Shown here: positions 30,429 to 40,336 of the stretch, one piece after another
How the letters are laid out: each line of letters opens with the position of its first letter
Numbering within the stretch: position 1 is the first letter of the stretch
Assembly (NCBI RefSeq): GCF_015475875.1
Contig: NZ_JADKYM010000010.1
Span: 1 to 64,000, forward strand
Direction of reading: 5' to 3'
Source of the DNA: Sphingopyxis solisilvae
Lineage (GTDB): Bacteria > Pseudomonadota > Alphaproteobacteria > Sphingomonadales > Sphingomonadaceae
DNA: 64,000 nt
Program-made: the position numbers and the translations under genes
Notes under the pieces: model-generated
Database searches by the model: none
Told to the model about the DNA's origin: nothing
What the model saw: only the letters and a program-made list of their open reading frames with translations

Positions 30429-30794
30429 CTATTGCGGGCAAAAACGGCGATACTTCCCTTTGGCGCTGCCCCACATCGCGCCGGCCAGACAGCCCTCCCG
30501 GTTCTGCCTGAATGACAGCGTTCCGACGTCGGGATGCCGCATTTTCATTTCCAATATGTCGCCGTTCGAGCTGCGATCGGCTTCATACAGCCATTCGCGG
30601 TCATTGAAATGGCCGACATATTTCACGTGGCTGTCGTCGATGAACTGCAGATATTCGCCGGTCTCTGCATCGACATAGCGCTGGCCGGGCCCCGCGCAGG
30701 CTCCAAGCGCGGCGAGCGCCGCGGATGCGACCAACATCCGCCCCGTGCGGGACAAGCCCGCCGCACATTTGTTGTAAACAGCACATATCGGCAT
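30429..30794 (-). CDS. Small putative lipoprotein, unknown function
   Basis: 121 residues. Start ATG 30794 has AAAGGAG seven bases upstream. A hydrophobic segment ends with ALGAC (Cys at about 33). The mature part (AGPGQRYVDAETGEYLQFID) is followed by beta-type segments and two further cysteines. The preceding spacer with PBP1A holds a short near-direct repeat (CCTGACCCTAGG/TCTGACCCTGG). No family recognised. Confidence 0.65.
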   Translation of the reverse strand: MPICAVYNKCAAGLSRTGRMLVASAALAALGACAGPGQRYVDAETGEYLQFIDDSHVKYVGHFNDREWLYEADRSSNGDILEMKMRHPDVGTLSFRQNREGCLAGAMWGSAKGKYRRFCPQ

Positions 30795-30944
30795 GACGAT
30801 TCTCCTTTCGCTTGCCCGCGCAGGTTAGTCGCCTTGCGGACGCGACGTCTTGACGGGAATCTCAAGAATTTCTGATGCTGTTCCGGCGGATGGCGCGACC
30901 GGTCGGTGGGCGGTCGATCGCGGGGAGGATATGAAAAGATCCCT

Positions 30945-31019
30945 TGGTGACCCCTACGGGAATCGAACCCGTGTTTCAGCCGTGAGAGGGCCGCGTCCTG
31001 ACCGCTAGACGAAGGGGCC
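30945..31019 (-). tRNA. tRNA-Glu (anticodon CTC)
   Basis: Cloverleaf on the minus strand: acceptor GGCCCCT pairs with AGGGGTC (one G-T), D-arm GTCTAGCGGTCAGGAC, anticodon arm CGGCC-CTCTCAC-GGCTG with anticodon CTC, T-arm ACGGGTTCGATTCCCGT, and CCA encoded. It reads GAG codons. It lies 51 bases downstream of the other tRNA-Glu and is very likely cotranscribed. Confidence 0.93.
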
Positions 31020-31070
31020 GCTGGGTCGGGAATTTTCGGAGCAACAGCCCGCCGACCGCGCGCCTGACCG

Positions 31071-31146
31071 TGGTGACCCCTACGGGACTCGAACCCGTGT
31101 TTTCGCCGTGAAAGGGCGACGTCCTAGACCGCTAGACGAAGGGGCC
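31071..31146 (-). tRNA. tRNA-Glu (anticodon TTC)
   Basis: Minus-strand cloverleaf with acceptor GGCCCCT, D-arm GTCTAGCGGTCTAGGAC, anticodon loop CTTTCAC (anticodon TTC), T-arm ACGGGTTCGAGTCCCGT, and encoded CCA. Reads GAA and GAG. It has a promoter-like sequence 20-50 bases upstream. Confidence 0.95.
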
Positions 31147-31164
31147 GTCGTTCGGTGAAGCGGC

Positions 31165-31193
31165 GCCTTAGACTCGCTTGTTCATACGGTCAA
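31165..31193 (-). promoter_or_regulatory. tRNA-Glu operon promoter
   Basis: On the minus strand TTGACC (31188-31193) and TAAGGC (31165-31170) are separated by 17 bases and lie about 20 bases before the first tRNA-Glu. This matches the CTTGAC-N17 stable-RNA promoters of alphaproteobacteria; the -10 is weak. Confidence 0.6.
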
Positions 31194-31238
31194 GCGCGCT
31201 GGCGCGCCGTGCGCGTAAAAATGTTGCGCGATGCCGGG

Positions 31239-33008
31239 TCATTCGGCCCAGGCGGCGTCCTCCAGATGCAGCTCGGCGGCGGGGCGGCTGCCCCAGTCGT
31301 CGCGTTTGGCGCGGCCCGCGAGCCATAATTTGCGCCCGCCGCGCGCGTGGAGCAGGGTCTGGCCGAGCTCGGTTTCGGCGCTGCGGAACGCCATCGCCTT
31401 GAACCGCGCGCCATCGTCGCCGACGACGATCAGGCGGACATGGTCGGTGCCGACGATGCTGGCCTCGACGATTCGCACCGGCCCGGTCGCGACGCGCGGT
31501 GCGGGCCAGCCGGCACCATAGGGACCGGCGCTTTCGATCGCGTCGCACCATAAGGGCGAAATGCCGCGCGGCGCGAGCACCGCGTCGATCAACAGCGACT
31601 TGTCACCGCTCGCGCGTTCGACATCGGCGGCGAGCCGGTCGTTCAGGAAGGCGCCGAGCGCATCGACCTTGTCGGCGGCGACGGTCAGCCCCGCCGCCAT
31701 CGCATGGCCGCCGCCCGCGACGAGCAGCCCGCTTTCCTTTGCGGCGAGGATCGCTGCGCCCAGATCGACGCCGCTGATCGAGCGCCCCGATCCCTTGCCG
31801 ACACCCGCGTCATCGACCGCGATGACGATCGCGGGGCGGTGCAGCCGCTCCTTCAGCCGTCCGGCGACGATGCCGATCACCCCGGGGTGCCAGCCCTGCC
31901 CGGCGACGATCGCGACGGGCGCGTTACCGCAAGCGGTGCTCGCCGCCATTGCCTCTTCAAGCACCCCCGCTTCGATCGCGCGGCGTTCCTCGTTCAACCG
32001 GTTGAGTTCCTGCGAAATCTCGGCGGCTTCCTGCGGATCGGACGTCGTCAGCAAGCGCACGCCAAGGTCGGACTTGCCGACGCGCCCGCCGGCGTTGATC
32101 CGCGGACCGAGCGCAAAGCCCATGTCGCTGGCGGTCGGCGGCTTGGTCAGCCGCGCCGCGTCCATCAGCGCCGCCAGCCCGGTGTTGCCGCGCCGTGCCA
32201 TCACCTTCAGCCCCTGCGTCACCAGCGCGCGGTTGAAGCCGGTCAGCCGCGCGACATCGGCGACGGTGCCGAGCGCGACCAGGTCGAGCAGGTCGATCAG
32301 CGCGGGCTCGTCGCGGCCTGCGAAAAAGCCACGCGCGCGCAGGGTGCGGAGCAGCGCCGCGCCGAGCAGGAAGGCGACCCCGACCGCGGCCAGATTGCCG
32401 TGGATCGCGGCGTCAGGCGCTTCGTCGAGCCGGTTGGGATTCACCAGCGCCAGCGCCGCAGGCAGCATCGTCGCACATTGGTGGTGGTCGACGACGATCA
32501 CCTCGACCCCCGCCGCATTGGCTTCGGCGATGGCCTCGAACGCCTGCGCGCCGCAATCGACGGTGACGACCAGCTTCGATCCCGCCTCGCCGATCTTGAC
32601 CAGCGCCGCGCCCGAGGGGCCATAACCCTCCATCAATCGGTCGGGGATATAAGCGCCCGCGGGCAGCCCGAGGCCGCGCAGCAGCCGCACCAGCAGCGCC
32701 GCCGACGTCGCGCCGTCGACATCATAATCGCCAAAGATCGTCACCGCCTCTTGCCGTTCGACCGCATCGGCCAGCCGCGCTGCGGCGGCGTCCATGTCGC
32801 GGAACAGCGACGGGTCGGGCATGAAACCGCGCAAGGTCGGGCTGCGCTGGCGGTCGAGATCGTCGCGGTTCACCCCGCGGGCGAGCAACAGCTGGGTGAC
32901 CAGATCGTCGGGGGCGAGATTTTCGGACGCCATATCGGCGCTCGCGCGGCGCCAGTGCCACGGCTGGCCGAGGATCGAGCGGGTGATGCCCAGCGCCGCT
33001 TCGTTCAT
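31239..33008 (-). CDS. recJ: Single-stranded-DNA-specific 5'-3' exonuclease RecJ
   Basis: 589 residues. DHH-phosphoesterase motifs: IFGDYDVDGATSAALLV (about residue 95), VVTVDCGAQA and VIVVDHHQ (about 175), with the DHHA1 region GPRINAGGRVGKSDLGVRLL downstream. RecJ degrades 5' ssDNA ends in recombination and mismatch repair. Its start overlaps the stop of the upstream PH-domain gene as ATGA, so recJ is the third gene of the leftward operon PH-PH-recJ. The two tRNA-Glu genes follow on the same strand with their own promoter. Confidence 0.96.
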   Translation of the reverse strand: MNEAALGITRSILGQPWHWRRASADMASENLAPDDLVTQLLLARGVNRDDLDRQRSPTLRGFMPDPSLFRDMDAAAARLADAVERQEAVTIFGDYDVDGATSAALLVRLLRGLGLPAGAYIPDRLMEGYGPSGAALVKIGEAGSKLVVTVDCGAQAFEAIAEANAAGVEVIVVDHHQCATMLPAALALVNPNRLDEAPDAAIHGNLAAVGVAFLLGAALLRTLRARGFFAGRDEPALIDLLDLVALGTVADVARLTGFNRALVTQGLKVMARRGNTGLAALMDAARLTKPPTASDMGFALGPRINAGGRVGKSDLGVRLLTTSDPQEAAEISQELNRLNEERRAIEAGVLEEAMAASTACGNAPVAIVAGQGWHPGVIGIVAGRLKERLHRPAIVIAVDDAGVGKGSGRSISGVDLGAAILAAKESGLLVAGGGHAMAAGLTVAADKVDALGAFLNDRLAADVERASGDKSLLIDAVLAPRGISPLWCDAIESAGPYGAGWPAPRVATGPVRIVEASIVGTDHVRLIVVGDDGARFKAMAFRSAETELGQTLLHARGGRKLWLAGRAKRDDWGSRPAAELHLEDAAWAE

Positions 33009-34537
33009 GCGCGGGCTCGCGCGGTCAGGATGCGGTCGCGCAGGTCGCGCGCCGTCGCCAGCGGGATCGCCGGGATTTCATGGCTGGCGAGCGAACTGCC
33101 GCCGGGAACCCCGAACACCAGGGTCGCGAGGCCGAGCGGACGCAGGATGAAATCGCTCTTGAGGTCGACGCTCTGCACCGATGCGTGCGGCAGCAACGTC
33201 AGCCTGGGTTTCCAGAAACCGCGGCGGATCGCGACCTGTTCGCCAAGGTCGGTCCAGCGATGGAAACGCACCCCGAACAGCGCCGCCGCACCAATCGCCA
33301 GGCCGACGACCGGCCCGAACCAGCCGAGCGCCTGCCCGAACGCCACCGCGACCAGCCCGCCGGTGCTTGCGGCCAGTGCGCCGACGAGACCGCCGAGCGC
33401 GATGACGCTGTGGCTTTGCTGCCACGCGACATCGGGGGCAGGGCGCGCGATCGCGACTTCGGCCAGCACCAGATCGATGTCATCGAGCTTGGCGAACGGC
33501 ACGACCTGATGGTCGCGTTCCTTCTCGCCGTCGCTCGCCAGGCTTTGCAGCCTGAGTTCGTGCCAGCCGAACAGGCGGCGGAACCAGCCGGTCAGCAGGA
33601 TCGCCGCCTGCACGCGCTTCACCGGCACCGCGACGTCGGTGCGCGTCGTCAGCCCGCGGGTACGGCGCAGCGCGCGCGGTTCGCGGGTCAGGCGGAAATC
33701 CCAGTTGGCGAAAAACATCGTCACGATCCCGCTCGCGAAACCGATGAGGAGCAGCGACAATGCAGCGCCGATTGCGGCGACCCAGCGATGCGCGACGACC
33801 CATTGTTCGAGGCCGTAGCGTTCGGCCAGACCGGTCCAGTCGCGGATGCTGAAGATATTGAAATCAAAGGGCAGGAAATCGTCGAAAAACTGCATCGCCG
33901 CACCGACAACGGCGAGCGCGGCGAGCGAAAAGTTGAACAGGCCTGCCAGAAGGAGCTGACGCGGGGTCATCGCGAACAACAACCGGTCCCCGTGCTCCGC
34001 TGCCGTCTCGGTCGCATCGCTTGCCGCTGCGGCCGTGGTCGGCATCGCGTCGCTGCGGTGCGCGCGGATCGTCGTGCGCAGCGCCTGCGCCGCATCGAGT
34101 GCGATCGCGTCGAGGTCGGCGTCATTCTCCTTGCCGCCGGCGCCGGTTTCGAACCCGACCTTGGCGATGCCCAGTGCGCGCGACACCAGCCCCTGTTCGA
34201 TGCTGACGTCCTGAATGCGGTCGAACGGGATGGTACGGTGCTGGCGCGACAGGACCCCGCTTTCGATCACAATCTCGTCGTCGCCGACCAGAAACCGGAA
34301 GCGCAACCAGTGCAACCACGCCGCGACCAGCGAGATCAGCAGAAAAGCCAGCAGCGCCGGGACGATCCACACCCAGTTGCCGGTAAAGCCCAGCGCCGCG
34401 ACCGCGGGCAGGAAGTTCACACTGCGCGGCCCCAGCTTGACGATCGCCAGCGCCAGCGTTGCCGGGTGCAGCCGCTGCCAGTTCGCGTCGTCGTCGATGG
34501 TCGGGGCGGCGGGTGCCGCGGCGGCGGCGTCGCTCAT
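33005..34537 (-). CDS. Bacterial PH domain (bPH_2) membrane protein, YdbT-like
   Basis: 510 residues, start ATG 34537 overlapping the upstream stop (ATGA). It has several pairs of transmembrane helices (about residues 45-75, 180-210, 240-265 and 370-400), each followed by a bPH2-type domain such as GDDEIVIESGVLSRQHRTIPFDRIQDVSIEQGL, and a second WDFRLTREPRALRRTRGLTTR. YdbS/YdbT-type proteins are paired membrane proteins of unknown function. Coupled to the smaller PH protein upstream and recJ downstream. Confidence 0.85.
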   Translation of the reverse strand: MSDAAAAAPAAPTIDDDANWQRLHPATLALAIVKLGPRSVNFLPAVAALGFTGNWVWIVPALLAFLLISLVAAWLHWLRFRFLVGDDEIVIESGVLSRQHRTIPFDRIQDVSIEQGLVSRALGIAKVGFETGAGGKENDADLDAIALDAAQALRTTIRAHRSDAMPTTAAAASDATETAAEHGDRLLFAMTPRQLLLAGLFNFSLAALAVVGAAMQFFDDFLPFDFNIFSIRDWTGLAERYGLEQWVVAHRWVAAIGAALSLLLIGFASGIVTMFFANWDFRLTREPRALRRTRGLTTRTDVAVPVKRVQAAILLTGWFRRLFGWHELRLQSLASDGEKERDHQVVPFAKLDDIDLVLAEVAIARPAPDVAWQQSHSVIALGGLVGALAASTGGLVAVAFGQALGWFGPVVGLAIGAAALFGVRFHRWTDLGEQVAIRRGFWKPRLTLLPHASVQSVDLKSDFILRPLGLATLVFGVPGGSSLASHEIPAIPLATARDLRDRILTARARA

Positions 34538-35064
34538 GCGAAATCGGTCTGGATATGGCGGCGGATCGTCTCGCGCATCGCGGCGGCCAGGTCGGCGGGC
34601 AGGCCGGGCAGGGTGACGGTGCTGTTGTGCGTCCCCGATGTGTGGACGATCAGGTGCGACAGGCCGAACCAGCGCTCGACCGGACCCTGCCCGACATCGA
34701 TATGCTGAACGCGCACGAACGGCACGATGGTGTCGGTGCGGAACAACCAGCCGCGCGCGACGCGCAGTTGTCCTTCGCCGATCTTGTATCCCCAGCGCGC
34801 GACGCGCCGCGACGGAAAGGTCAGGATGACAATGATCGCGATCAGCCACGCCAGCGCGGTGATCAGCCCGTACGGCCCCTCGATATGGCGGATCAGCAGA
34901 TAATCGAACACGCTCGCCCCGATCGCCAGCGGGATCAGGTTCAGCGCCGTCGCGATGCGCAGCACCTGGGCAAAAGCGGGATCGACCGGATCGAGCCCCT
35001 CGGCGGCGTTCAGCGCTTCGGGATCGAACGGGTCGGTCTGGTGGACAGCGGGGGTGTCGGTCAT
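34534..35064 (-). CDS. Bacterial PH domain (bPH_2) membrane protein, YdbS-like
   Basis: 176 residues: polar N-terminus, two transmembrane helices (about 38-60 and 65-83), then one bPH2 domain (GYKIGEGQLRVARGWLFR, VPFVRVQHIDVGQGPVERWFG, LPGLPADLAAAMRETI). First gene of the operon with the three-domain YdbT-like protein and recJ; the pairing of a short and a long bPH2 protein is typical of YdbS/YdbT. Confidence 0.87.
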   Translation of the reverse strand: MTDTPAVHQTDPFDPEALNAAEGLDPVDPAFAQVLRIATALNLIPLAIGASVFDYLLIRHIEGPYGLITALAWLIAIIVILTFPSRRVARWGYKIGEGQLRVARGWLFRTDTIVPFVRVQHIDVGQGPVERWFGLSHLIVHTSGTHNSTVTLPGLPADLAAAMRETIRRHIQTDFA

Positions 35065-35089
35065 GCGTCCCCGTTACCGTGTCTGGGGC

Positions 35090-37051
35090 CTAGGGCACAA
35101 CCACATTGAACCGCGGGTCCGCCGGAGGATGCAGCGCGAACCACGACAGGAACGCCACGGTGTCGCCGTCGATCCGGATCGCGCCCGACTGCATCAGCGC
35201 CGGAAACTGCGCCTGCCCCAGCATCACATCGTCGAGCGTCCGGCGATCGAGCGTCACGGTTGCGGTCGGCGCGGGCGCGGTCACGCCATAGCGCGGCACC
35301 TCGACCCCGCCGCCGACGACGATCGCCACCATCTCCTTGCTGTCGGGCAGCACGAACTGGAAGGTGCCGTTCAGCGCTGCACCCTTTTCGGCGTCGAAAC
35401 GTGTCGCCAGCGCGTCGAAGAAAACGCTGGTGGGGATCGCGCTGACGAAGCTGCGGCTTTGCCCGTTGCCGGTGACATTTTCGATCGCGGTGCCGCGCAG
35501 CGTCGCCGCGGCGGCAAGATAATAGTTCCGCCAAGCGCCCGATTCGGCCTGATACCCCAGCTGGTCATACGCCGAAGCCAGCGCCGCGCGCGCTGCTGCG
35601 TTATCGGGCTGGGCAAACACCAGCTTGTTCAGCAATTCCGCCGCCCAGCGATAGTCGCCCGCCGCGATCGCCGCGCGGCCGGCGGCCAGCAGCTTGTCGG
35701 CGCCGCCCGCCAGCGCGACATATTTGGGCGCCGACTGCTCCGGGGGCAGCGGGTTGAAATTCGCCGGATTGCCGTCCCACCAGCCGAAATAGCGCTGGTA
35801 CACCGCCTTCATGTCGTGGTTGAGCGTGCCATAATAGCCGCGCGTCCCGAAATCGCGCCCCTGCACCGGCGCATCGGGGGTCGCGTCGGCCAGTTCGTGC
35901 AGCGTCGCGCCGCGGTTGGCGAGGAACAGGGTGCGGTCGTGGACATAACGATAGACGTCGCGCTGGTTGGCGAGCAGCGCCGATACGTCGCCCGCGCCCC
36001 ATGTCGGCCAGTGGTGCGACGCCAGCGCGACCTCGGCCTGGCCGCCCCATTTGACCAGCATCGCGTCGATAATCTTCGACCAGCGCAGCGCATCGCGCAC
36101 CTGCGCGCCGCGCAGGGTCAGCACATTGTGCAAATTGCGGGTGACGATCTCGGTCGTGTGCAGCGCCTTGTACGCCGGGATATAGAACACAAACTCCGAC
36201 GGCGCTTCGGTGCCGCCCGCGTCGAGGAAATCGAACGCCAGCCCGTCGATGCTGAGGGTGCCGCCGCCGGTGCCGACCACCTCGGTCGGCTCCATATAGC
36301 CGATCGTCCCCGACGACAGTTTCGGCCCCAGCCCGGTATCGACCTGCCCCGCGGGTCCGGGCGGCAGGATCGCGCCGAACATATACAGCGCGCGCCGCCC
36401 CATCGCGGTCCCGGCGAGGACGTTTTCGGCGGTCGCTTCCTCCGAAAAGCCATGCGGCGCGATGATGCGGATCTTGTCGCGCTTGACCTGTTCGGGCGTG
36501 ACAATCCCGCCGACGCCGCCGAAATGGTCGCTGTGGCTGTGCGAAAAGATCACCGCCTTGATCGGCCGTTGGCCCGATTTCGCCGCGACCGTATCGGCGA
36601 ACAATTTCCAGCTCGCCGCGGCGGCTTCCTCGGTCAACAGCGGGTCGACGATAATCCACCCGCTTTTGCCGCGGATGATCGTCATCACCGAAATATCATA
36701 GCCGCGCACCTGCCAGATCTTGTCGGGGACGACCTCGAACAGGCCATGGACCGCGTTGAGCCGCGCCTGCCGCCACAGCGACGGATTGACCGTGTCGGGC
36801 GCTTCGGCCGCATCAAGAAACGCATAGGGCCGCCGGTCCCACACCGTCTTGCCCTGCTTGTCCAATATGACCCCGTCCGGAATCTCCGCCAGCTTGCCGC
36901 GCGTCGCATTCGCCATGTCGCGCGGGTCGTCCAGTGGCAGGCGCTGGGCGAGTGCGGCCTGCGCGGCGCGCGTCGCCTCGCTTGCGGCGTCCTGGGCGAT
37001 CGCGGCAAAGGGCAGGGCGCTGGCGAGCAGCAGGGCGGTCAATCGGCGCAT
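35090..37051 (-). CDS. Exported linear alkyl-sulfatase (metallo-beta-lactamase type, SdsA1/BDS1-like)
   Basis: 653 residues with a signal peptide (LLLASALPFAAIAQ). The metallo-beta-lactamase core has VIFSHSHSDHFGGVGG (about residue 160) with the family HxHxDH pattern. It is followed by the dimerisation domain (DVYRYVHDRTLFLANRG, LASHHWPTWG) and the C-terminal SCP2-like domain typical of SdsA1. Members hydrolyse primary alkyl sulfates such as SDS to alcohol and sulfate. Start ATG 37051 follows GGGGGAGAG. The divergent flavodoxin gene starts 66 bases away. A SulP anion transporter lies nearby, a plausible but unproven sulfate link. Confidence 0.9.
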   Translation of the reverse strand: MRRLTALLLASALPFAAIAQDAASEATRAAQAALAQRLPLDDPRDMANATRGKLAEIPDGVILDKQGKTVWDRRPYAFLDAAEAPDTVNPSLWRQARLNAVHGLFEVVPDKIWQVRGYDISVMTIIRGKSGWIIVDPLLTEEAAAASWKLFADTVAAKSGQRPIKAVIFSHSHSDHFGGVGGIVTPEQVKRDKIRIIAPHGFSEEATAENVLAGTAMGRRALYMFGAILPPGPAGQVDTGLGPKLSSGTIGYMEPTEVVGTGGGTLSIDGLAFDFLDAGGTEAPSEFVFYIPAYKALHTTEIVTRNLHNVLTLRGAQVRDALRWSKIIDAMLVKWGGQAEVALASHHWPTWGAGDVSALLANQRDVYRYVHDRTLFLANRGATLHELADATPDAPVQGRDFGTRGYYGTLNHDMKAVYQRYFGWWDGNPANFNPLPPEQSAPKYVALAGGADKLLAAGRAAIAAGDYRWAAELLNKLVFAQPDNAAARAALASAYDQLGYQAESGAWRNYYLAAAATLRGTAIENVTGNGQSRSFVSAIPTSVFFDALATRFDAEKGAALNGTFQFVLPDSKEMVAIVVGGGVEVPRYGVTAPAPTATVTLDRRTLDDVMLGQAQFPALMQSGAIRIDGDTVAFLSWFALHPPADPRFNVVVP

Positions 37052-37117
37052 ATCGTCTCTCCCCCATATTTTGACGCCAGCTTGCGCCGCACGTCGCGGC
37101 TTGGCAAGCATCGCTGC

Positions 37118-37606
37118 ATGACCGACGCCCCCGCGCTCCTGATCGTCTGGCACAGCCGCACCGGCGGCAGCGCAGCGCTCGCGCACGCCGCCGCCGCGGG
37201 GGCCGGGGCGGCGGGGCAGCTGGTCCGCGCCGAGGACGTCACCCCCGACCGTCTCATCGCGGCGGGCGGCTATCTCTTCATCGGTCCCGAAAACCTCGCC
37301 GCGCTGTCGGGCGCGATGAAGGAGATGTTCGACCTTTGCTATTATCCGTGCCTCGGCCAGCTCGAAGGCCGCCCCTATGCGACGATCATCTGCGCGGGGT
37401 CCGACGGCGAAAACGCCCAGCGCCAACTCGACCGCATCGCGACTGGCTGGCGCCTGAAACGGGTGGTTGAGGGCATGATCGTAAACACCGCCGCACAGAC
37501 GCCGGAAGCGATCCTGGCGCCAAAGACGATCGGGGCGGACCGCCTCGCCGACGCCCGCGATCTGGGCGCGGCATTGGCGGAGGGGTTGGCGGCGGGCATC
37601 TTTTGA
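37118..37606 (+). CDS. Flavodoxin-like / NAD(P)H reductase family protein
   Basis: 162 residues with a flavodoxin fold: LIVWHSRTGGSAALAHAA (phosphate-binding loop, residues 8-25), GYLFIGPENLAALSGAMKEMFDLCYYP in the middle and YATIICAGSDGENAQRQ. FMN binding is likely; the reaction is unknown. Divergent from the alkylsulfatase gene and convergent with the SulP gene. Confidence 0.83.
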   Translation: MTDAPALLIVWHSRTGGSAALAHAAAAGAGAAGQLVRAEDVTPDRLIAAGGYLFIGPENLAALSGAMKEMFDLCYYPCLGQLEGRPYATIICAGSDGENAQRQLDRIATGWRLKRVVEGMIVNTAAQTPEAILAPKTIGADRLADARDLGAALAEGLAAGIF

Positions 37607-37630
37607 CCCGTCGGGTTCGACCTGGCGAGG

Positions 37631-39127
37631 TTAATGCGGGACCAGCCCGATCTCCACGCCGGTCTTGTCGTGCAGCGCGAACTTGTCGACGATATCGGCG
37701 CTGGCGCGATTATATCCGACCACATCGACGCTCCGTCCCTCGCGCCGCAACTTGGCGACGATCTTGTCGAGCGCTCCGACCCCCGAAATATCCCAGAAAT
37801 GCGCCGCCGAAACGTCGATCAGCACATGGCCGACCTCGCTTTCAGTCTGGAACGCGCGGGTAAAACGATCGACCGAGGCAAAGAAAATCTGCCCGGTGAC
37901 GCGGTACGTCGCGGTGGTGCCATCGGCCGAAAGCTCACGCTCGACCGCGAACATCCGCCGCACCTTGCCGGCAAAAAACACCCCCGAGAGCAGCACGCCC
38001 GCCAAGACGCCGAGCGACAGGTCATGCGTCGCCACGACGACGATCACCGTCGTCAGCATGACGATCGACGATGTCGGCGGATGACGGCGCAAATTGGGAA
38101 TCGAATTCCAGCTGAATGTCCCGATCGACACCATGATCATCACCGCGACCAGCGCGGGCATCGGCACCTGCCCGACGAACGGACCAAGCACCGCCAGCAG
38201 GAACAGCAGGAACGCCCCGGCGGTAAAGGTCGACAGCCGCCCGCGGCCGCCCGACGTCACGTTGATCACCGACTGGCCGATCATCGCACAGCCGCCCATG
38301 CCGCCAAAGAAGGCCGCGACGATGTTCGCCCCGCCCTGCCCGGCACATTCGCGCTGCTTGTCGCTGTCGGTGTCGGTCATGTCGTCGACGATCTGCGCGG
38401 TGAGCAGGCTTTCGAGCAGCCCGACCGCCGCCATGGTGAGCGAATAGGGCAGGATGATCTGGAACGTTTCCCACGTCAGCGGAACGTTCGGCAACGCAAA
38501 GGCCGGCAGGCCTTCAGGCAATTTGCCCATGTCGCCCACCGTATTGACCGGCAAGCCGAAACCGATGCTGATCGCCGACAGGATCAGGATCGCGACCAGC
38601 GGCGACGGCACCGCTTTGGTCAGGCGCGGTAACAGATAGATGATCGCCAGCCCGCCCGCGACCATCGCATAGGTTTGCCAGCCGACGTTAATCAGCTGCG
38701 GCAACTGCGCCATGAAGATCAGGATCGCCAGCGCGTTGACGAAACCAGTGATGACCGACCGCGACACGAACTGCATCAACAGGTCGAGCCGCAGCAGCCC
38801 GGCAACGATCTGGATCAACCCCATCAGGATCGTCGCCGCAAACAGATATTCGACGCCATGATCGCGCACCAACGGGATGACGAGAACGGCGACCGCTGCG
38901 GTGGCAGCCGAGATCATGCCGGTGCGTCCGCCGGTAAACGCGACAACCATCGCGATCGCGACCGACGCGTAAAGTCCAACGCGCGGATCAACCCCGGCGA
39001 TGATCGAAAACCCGATCGCTTCGGGGATCAAGGCAAGCGCAACGACGATTCCGGCCAGAATTTCGCGGCGCAGCGAGGCGCCGTCCGTGAACCACTGGTG
39101 GCGATACGACGACAAGGAAACAGACAT
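37631..39127 (-). CDS. SulP family inorganic anion transporter (SLC26-like) with STAS domain
   Basis: 498 residues; start ATG 39127 ([12 protein letters not shown]). About 10-12 transmembrane helices with the family signatures [19 protein letters not shown] and [23 protein letters not shown]-terminal STAS domain (about residues 405-498, [20 protein letters not shown]) follows. Bacterial SulPs carry sulfate or bicarbonate with Na+ or H+. The 175-base leader between glpX and this gene contains stable hairpins (see the leader entry). Confidence 0.93.
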   Translation of the reverse strand: MSVSLSSYRHQWFTDGASLRREILAGIVVALALIPEAIGFSIIAGVDPRVGLYASVAIAMVVAFTGGRTGMISAATAAVAVLVIPLVRDHGVEYLFAATILMGLIQIVAGLLRLDLLMQFVSRSVITGFVNALAILIFMAQLPQLINVGWQTYAMVAGGLAIIYLLPRLTKAVPSPLVAILILSAISIGFGLPVNTVGDMGKLPEGLPAFALPNVPLTWETFQIILPYSLTMAAVGLLESLLTAQIVDDMTDTDSDKQRECAGQGGANIVAAFFGGMGGCAMIGQSVINVTSGGRGRLSTFTAGAFLLFLLAVLGPFVGQVPMPALVAVMIMVSIGTFSWNSIPNLRRHPPTSSIVMLTTVIVVVATHDLSLGVLAGVLLSGVFFAGKVRRMFAVERELSADGTTATYRVTGQIFFASVDRFTRAFQTESEVGHVLIDVSAAHFWDISGVGALDKIVAKLRREGRSVDVVGYNRASADIVDKFALHDKTGVEIGLVPH

Positions 39128-39250
39128 TGAAATTCCACAACAAGGCACATGGCGCCAGCTTGGACGCAGAAATCATATCATGTGTGATGTCGTCCGGCGG
39201 ATCGGCGGCCGGAATAGCCACCCGGATTTGCACCGGGTCCATGCGATTGC
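39128..39250 (-). promoter_or_regulatory. Structured 5' leader of sulP (candidate sul1-like RNA)
   Basis: On the minus strand the leader forms ACCCGG-TGCAAAT-CCGGGT (39220-39238) and TCCGGC-(9 nt)-GCCGGA (39193-39213), both perfect 6-bp stems, followed by an AT-rich ATCACACATGATATGAT just before the gene. A conserved alphaproteobacterial RNA motif named sul1 is known upstream of sulfate transporter genes; position and organism fit, but I could not check the consensus. Confidence 0.4.
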
Positions 39251-39302
39251 GCGGCACCTAGCCCGGCGTTGCTCGATGCGCAAGCGCATCGGCAACCGGC
39301 TC

Positions 39303-40274
39303 TCAGCTAATGCGGTGCTCGCCCTTCACCCAGCGCACCGTCCCCGAAGATGCGCGCATCACCACCGTTTCGGTGGTCATCACGCCGTCGCGGCGGTGCT
39401 TGACGCCGCGCAGCAGCGATCCATCGGTCACGCCCGTTGCGGCAAAGATCACGTCGCCCTTGGCCAGATCTTCCAGGTCATAGACGCGGTCGAGATCCTC
39501 GACGCCCCATTTCGCAGCGCGCTTGCGCTCGTCGTCGTTGCGGAACAGCAACCGGCCCTTGAACTGGCCGCCGACACAGCGCAGCGCCGCCGCCGCCAGC
39601 ACACCCTCGGGCGCGCCGCCGCTACCCATATAGATGTCGACATTGGTGTCGGGATTGGTTGTCGCGATCACCCCGGCAACGTCGCCGTCGGGGATCAGCG
39701 CGACGCCGCAGCCCAGCGCGCGCAGCTCGGCGATCATCGCTTCGTGGCGCGGGCGGTCGAGCACGCACACCATCACCTCTGCCGGGGTGCAGCCCTTTTC
39801 CTTGGCAACGGCTTCGACATTCTGGCGGATGCTGTTGTCGAAATTGACCACATTGGGCGAGTAACCGGGGCCGACCGCCAGCTTGTCCATATAGACGTCG
39901 GGGGCGTTGAGCAGGCAGCCTTCCTCGGCGATCGCCAGCACCGCGAGCGCGTTGGGGCCGGCCTTGGCGGTGATCGTCGTGCCTTCGAGCGGATCGACCG
40001 CGATGTCGATCTTCGGGCCTTTGCCCGGCGCGCTGCCGACCTTTTCGCCGATGTACAGCATCGGCGCCTCGTCGCGTTCGCCTTCGCCGATGACGATCGT
40101 GCCATCCATATACAGCGTGTTGAACGCGGTGCGCATCGCTTCGACCGCGGCGGCGTCGGCGGCTTTCTCGTCGCCGCGACCGATCAGTTTTGCGGCGGCG
40201 ATCGCCGCGGCTTCGGTGACGCGCACCATTTCGAGTACGAGCACCCGGTCGAGGTTGCTGCCGCTGGTCGTCAT
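39303..40274 (-). CDS. glpX: Class II fructose-1,6-bisphosphatase
   Basis: 323 residues of the GlpX family: metal-binding [18 protein letters not shown] (Asp/Glu site), DPLEGT (about residue 96), GPGYSPNVV, and [11 protein letters not shown]. It dephosphorylates fructose-1,6-bisphosphate in gluconeogenesis. It lies between homoserine dehydrogenase and sulP on the same strand, with a small rightward gene inserted between it and hom. glpX near hom and recJ is usual in sphingomonads. Confidence 0.95.
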   Translation of the reverse strand: MTTSGSNLDRVLVLEMVRVTEAAAIAAAKLIGRGDEKAADAAAVEAMRTAFNTLYMDGTIVIGEGERDEAPMLYIGEKVGSAPGKGPKIDIAVDPLEGTTITAKAGPNALAVLAIAEEGCLLNAPDVYMDKLAVGPGYSPNVVNFDNSIRQNVEAVAKEKGCTPAEVMVCVLDRPRHEAMIAELRALGCGVALIPDGDVAGVIATTNPDTNVDIYMGSGGAPEGVLAAAALRCVGGQFKGRLLFRNDDERKRAAKWGVEDLDRVYDLEDLAKGDVIFAATGVTDGSLLRGVKHRRDGVMTTETVVMRASSGTVRWVKGEHRIS

Positions 40275-40336
40275 GTCCGCCGATCTCCGTCTTTACATCT
40301 TGCCTTGTCGCCCCGCTCGGGCATGGTGCGCGCCAT

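Noticed and set aside
31704..37606. Long plus-strand frames over recJ, the PH-domain genes and the alkylsulfatase
   Set aside because: All mirror real minus-strand genes; only the last 162 codons (from 37118) belong to a real gene.
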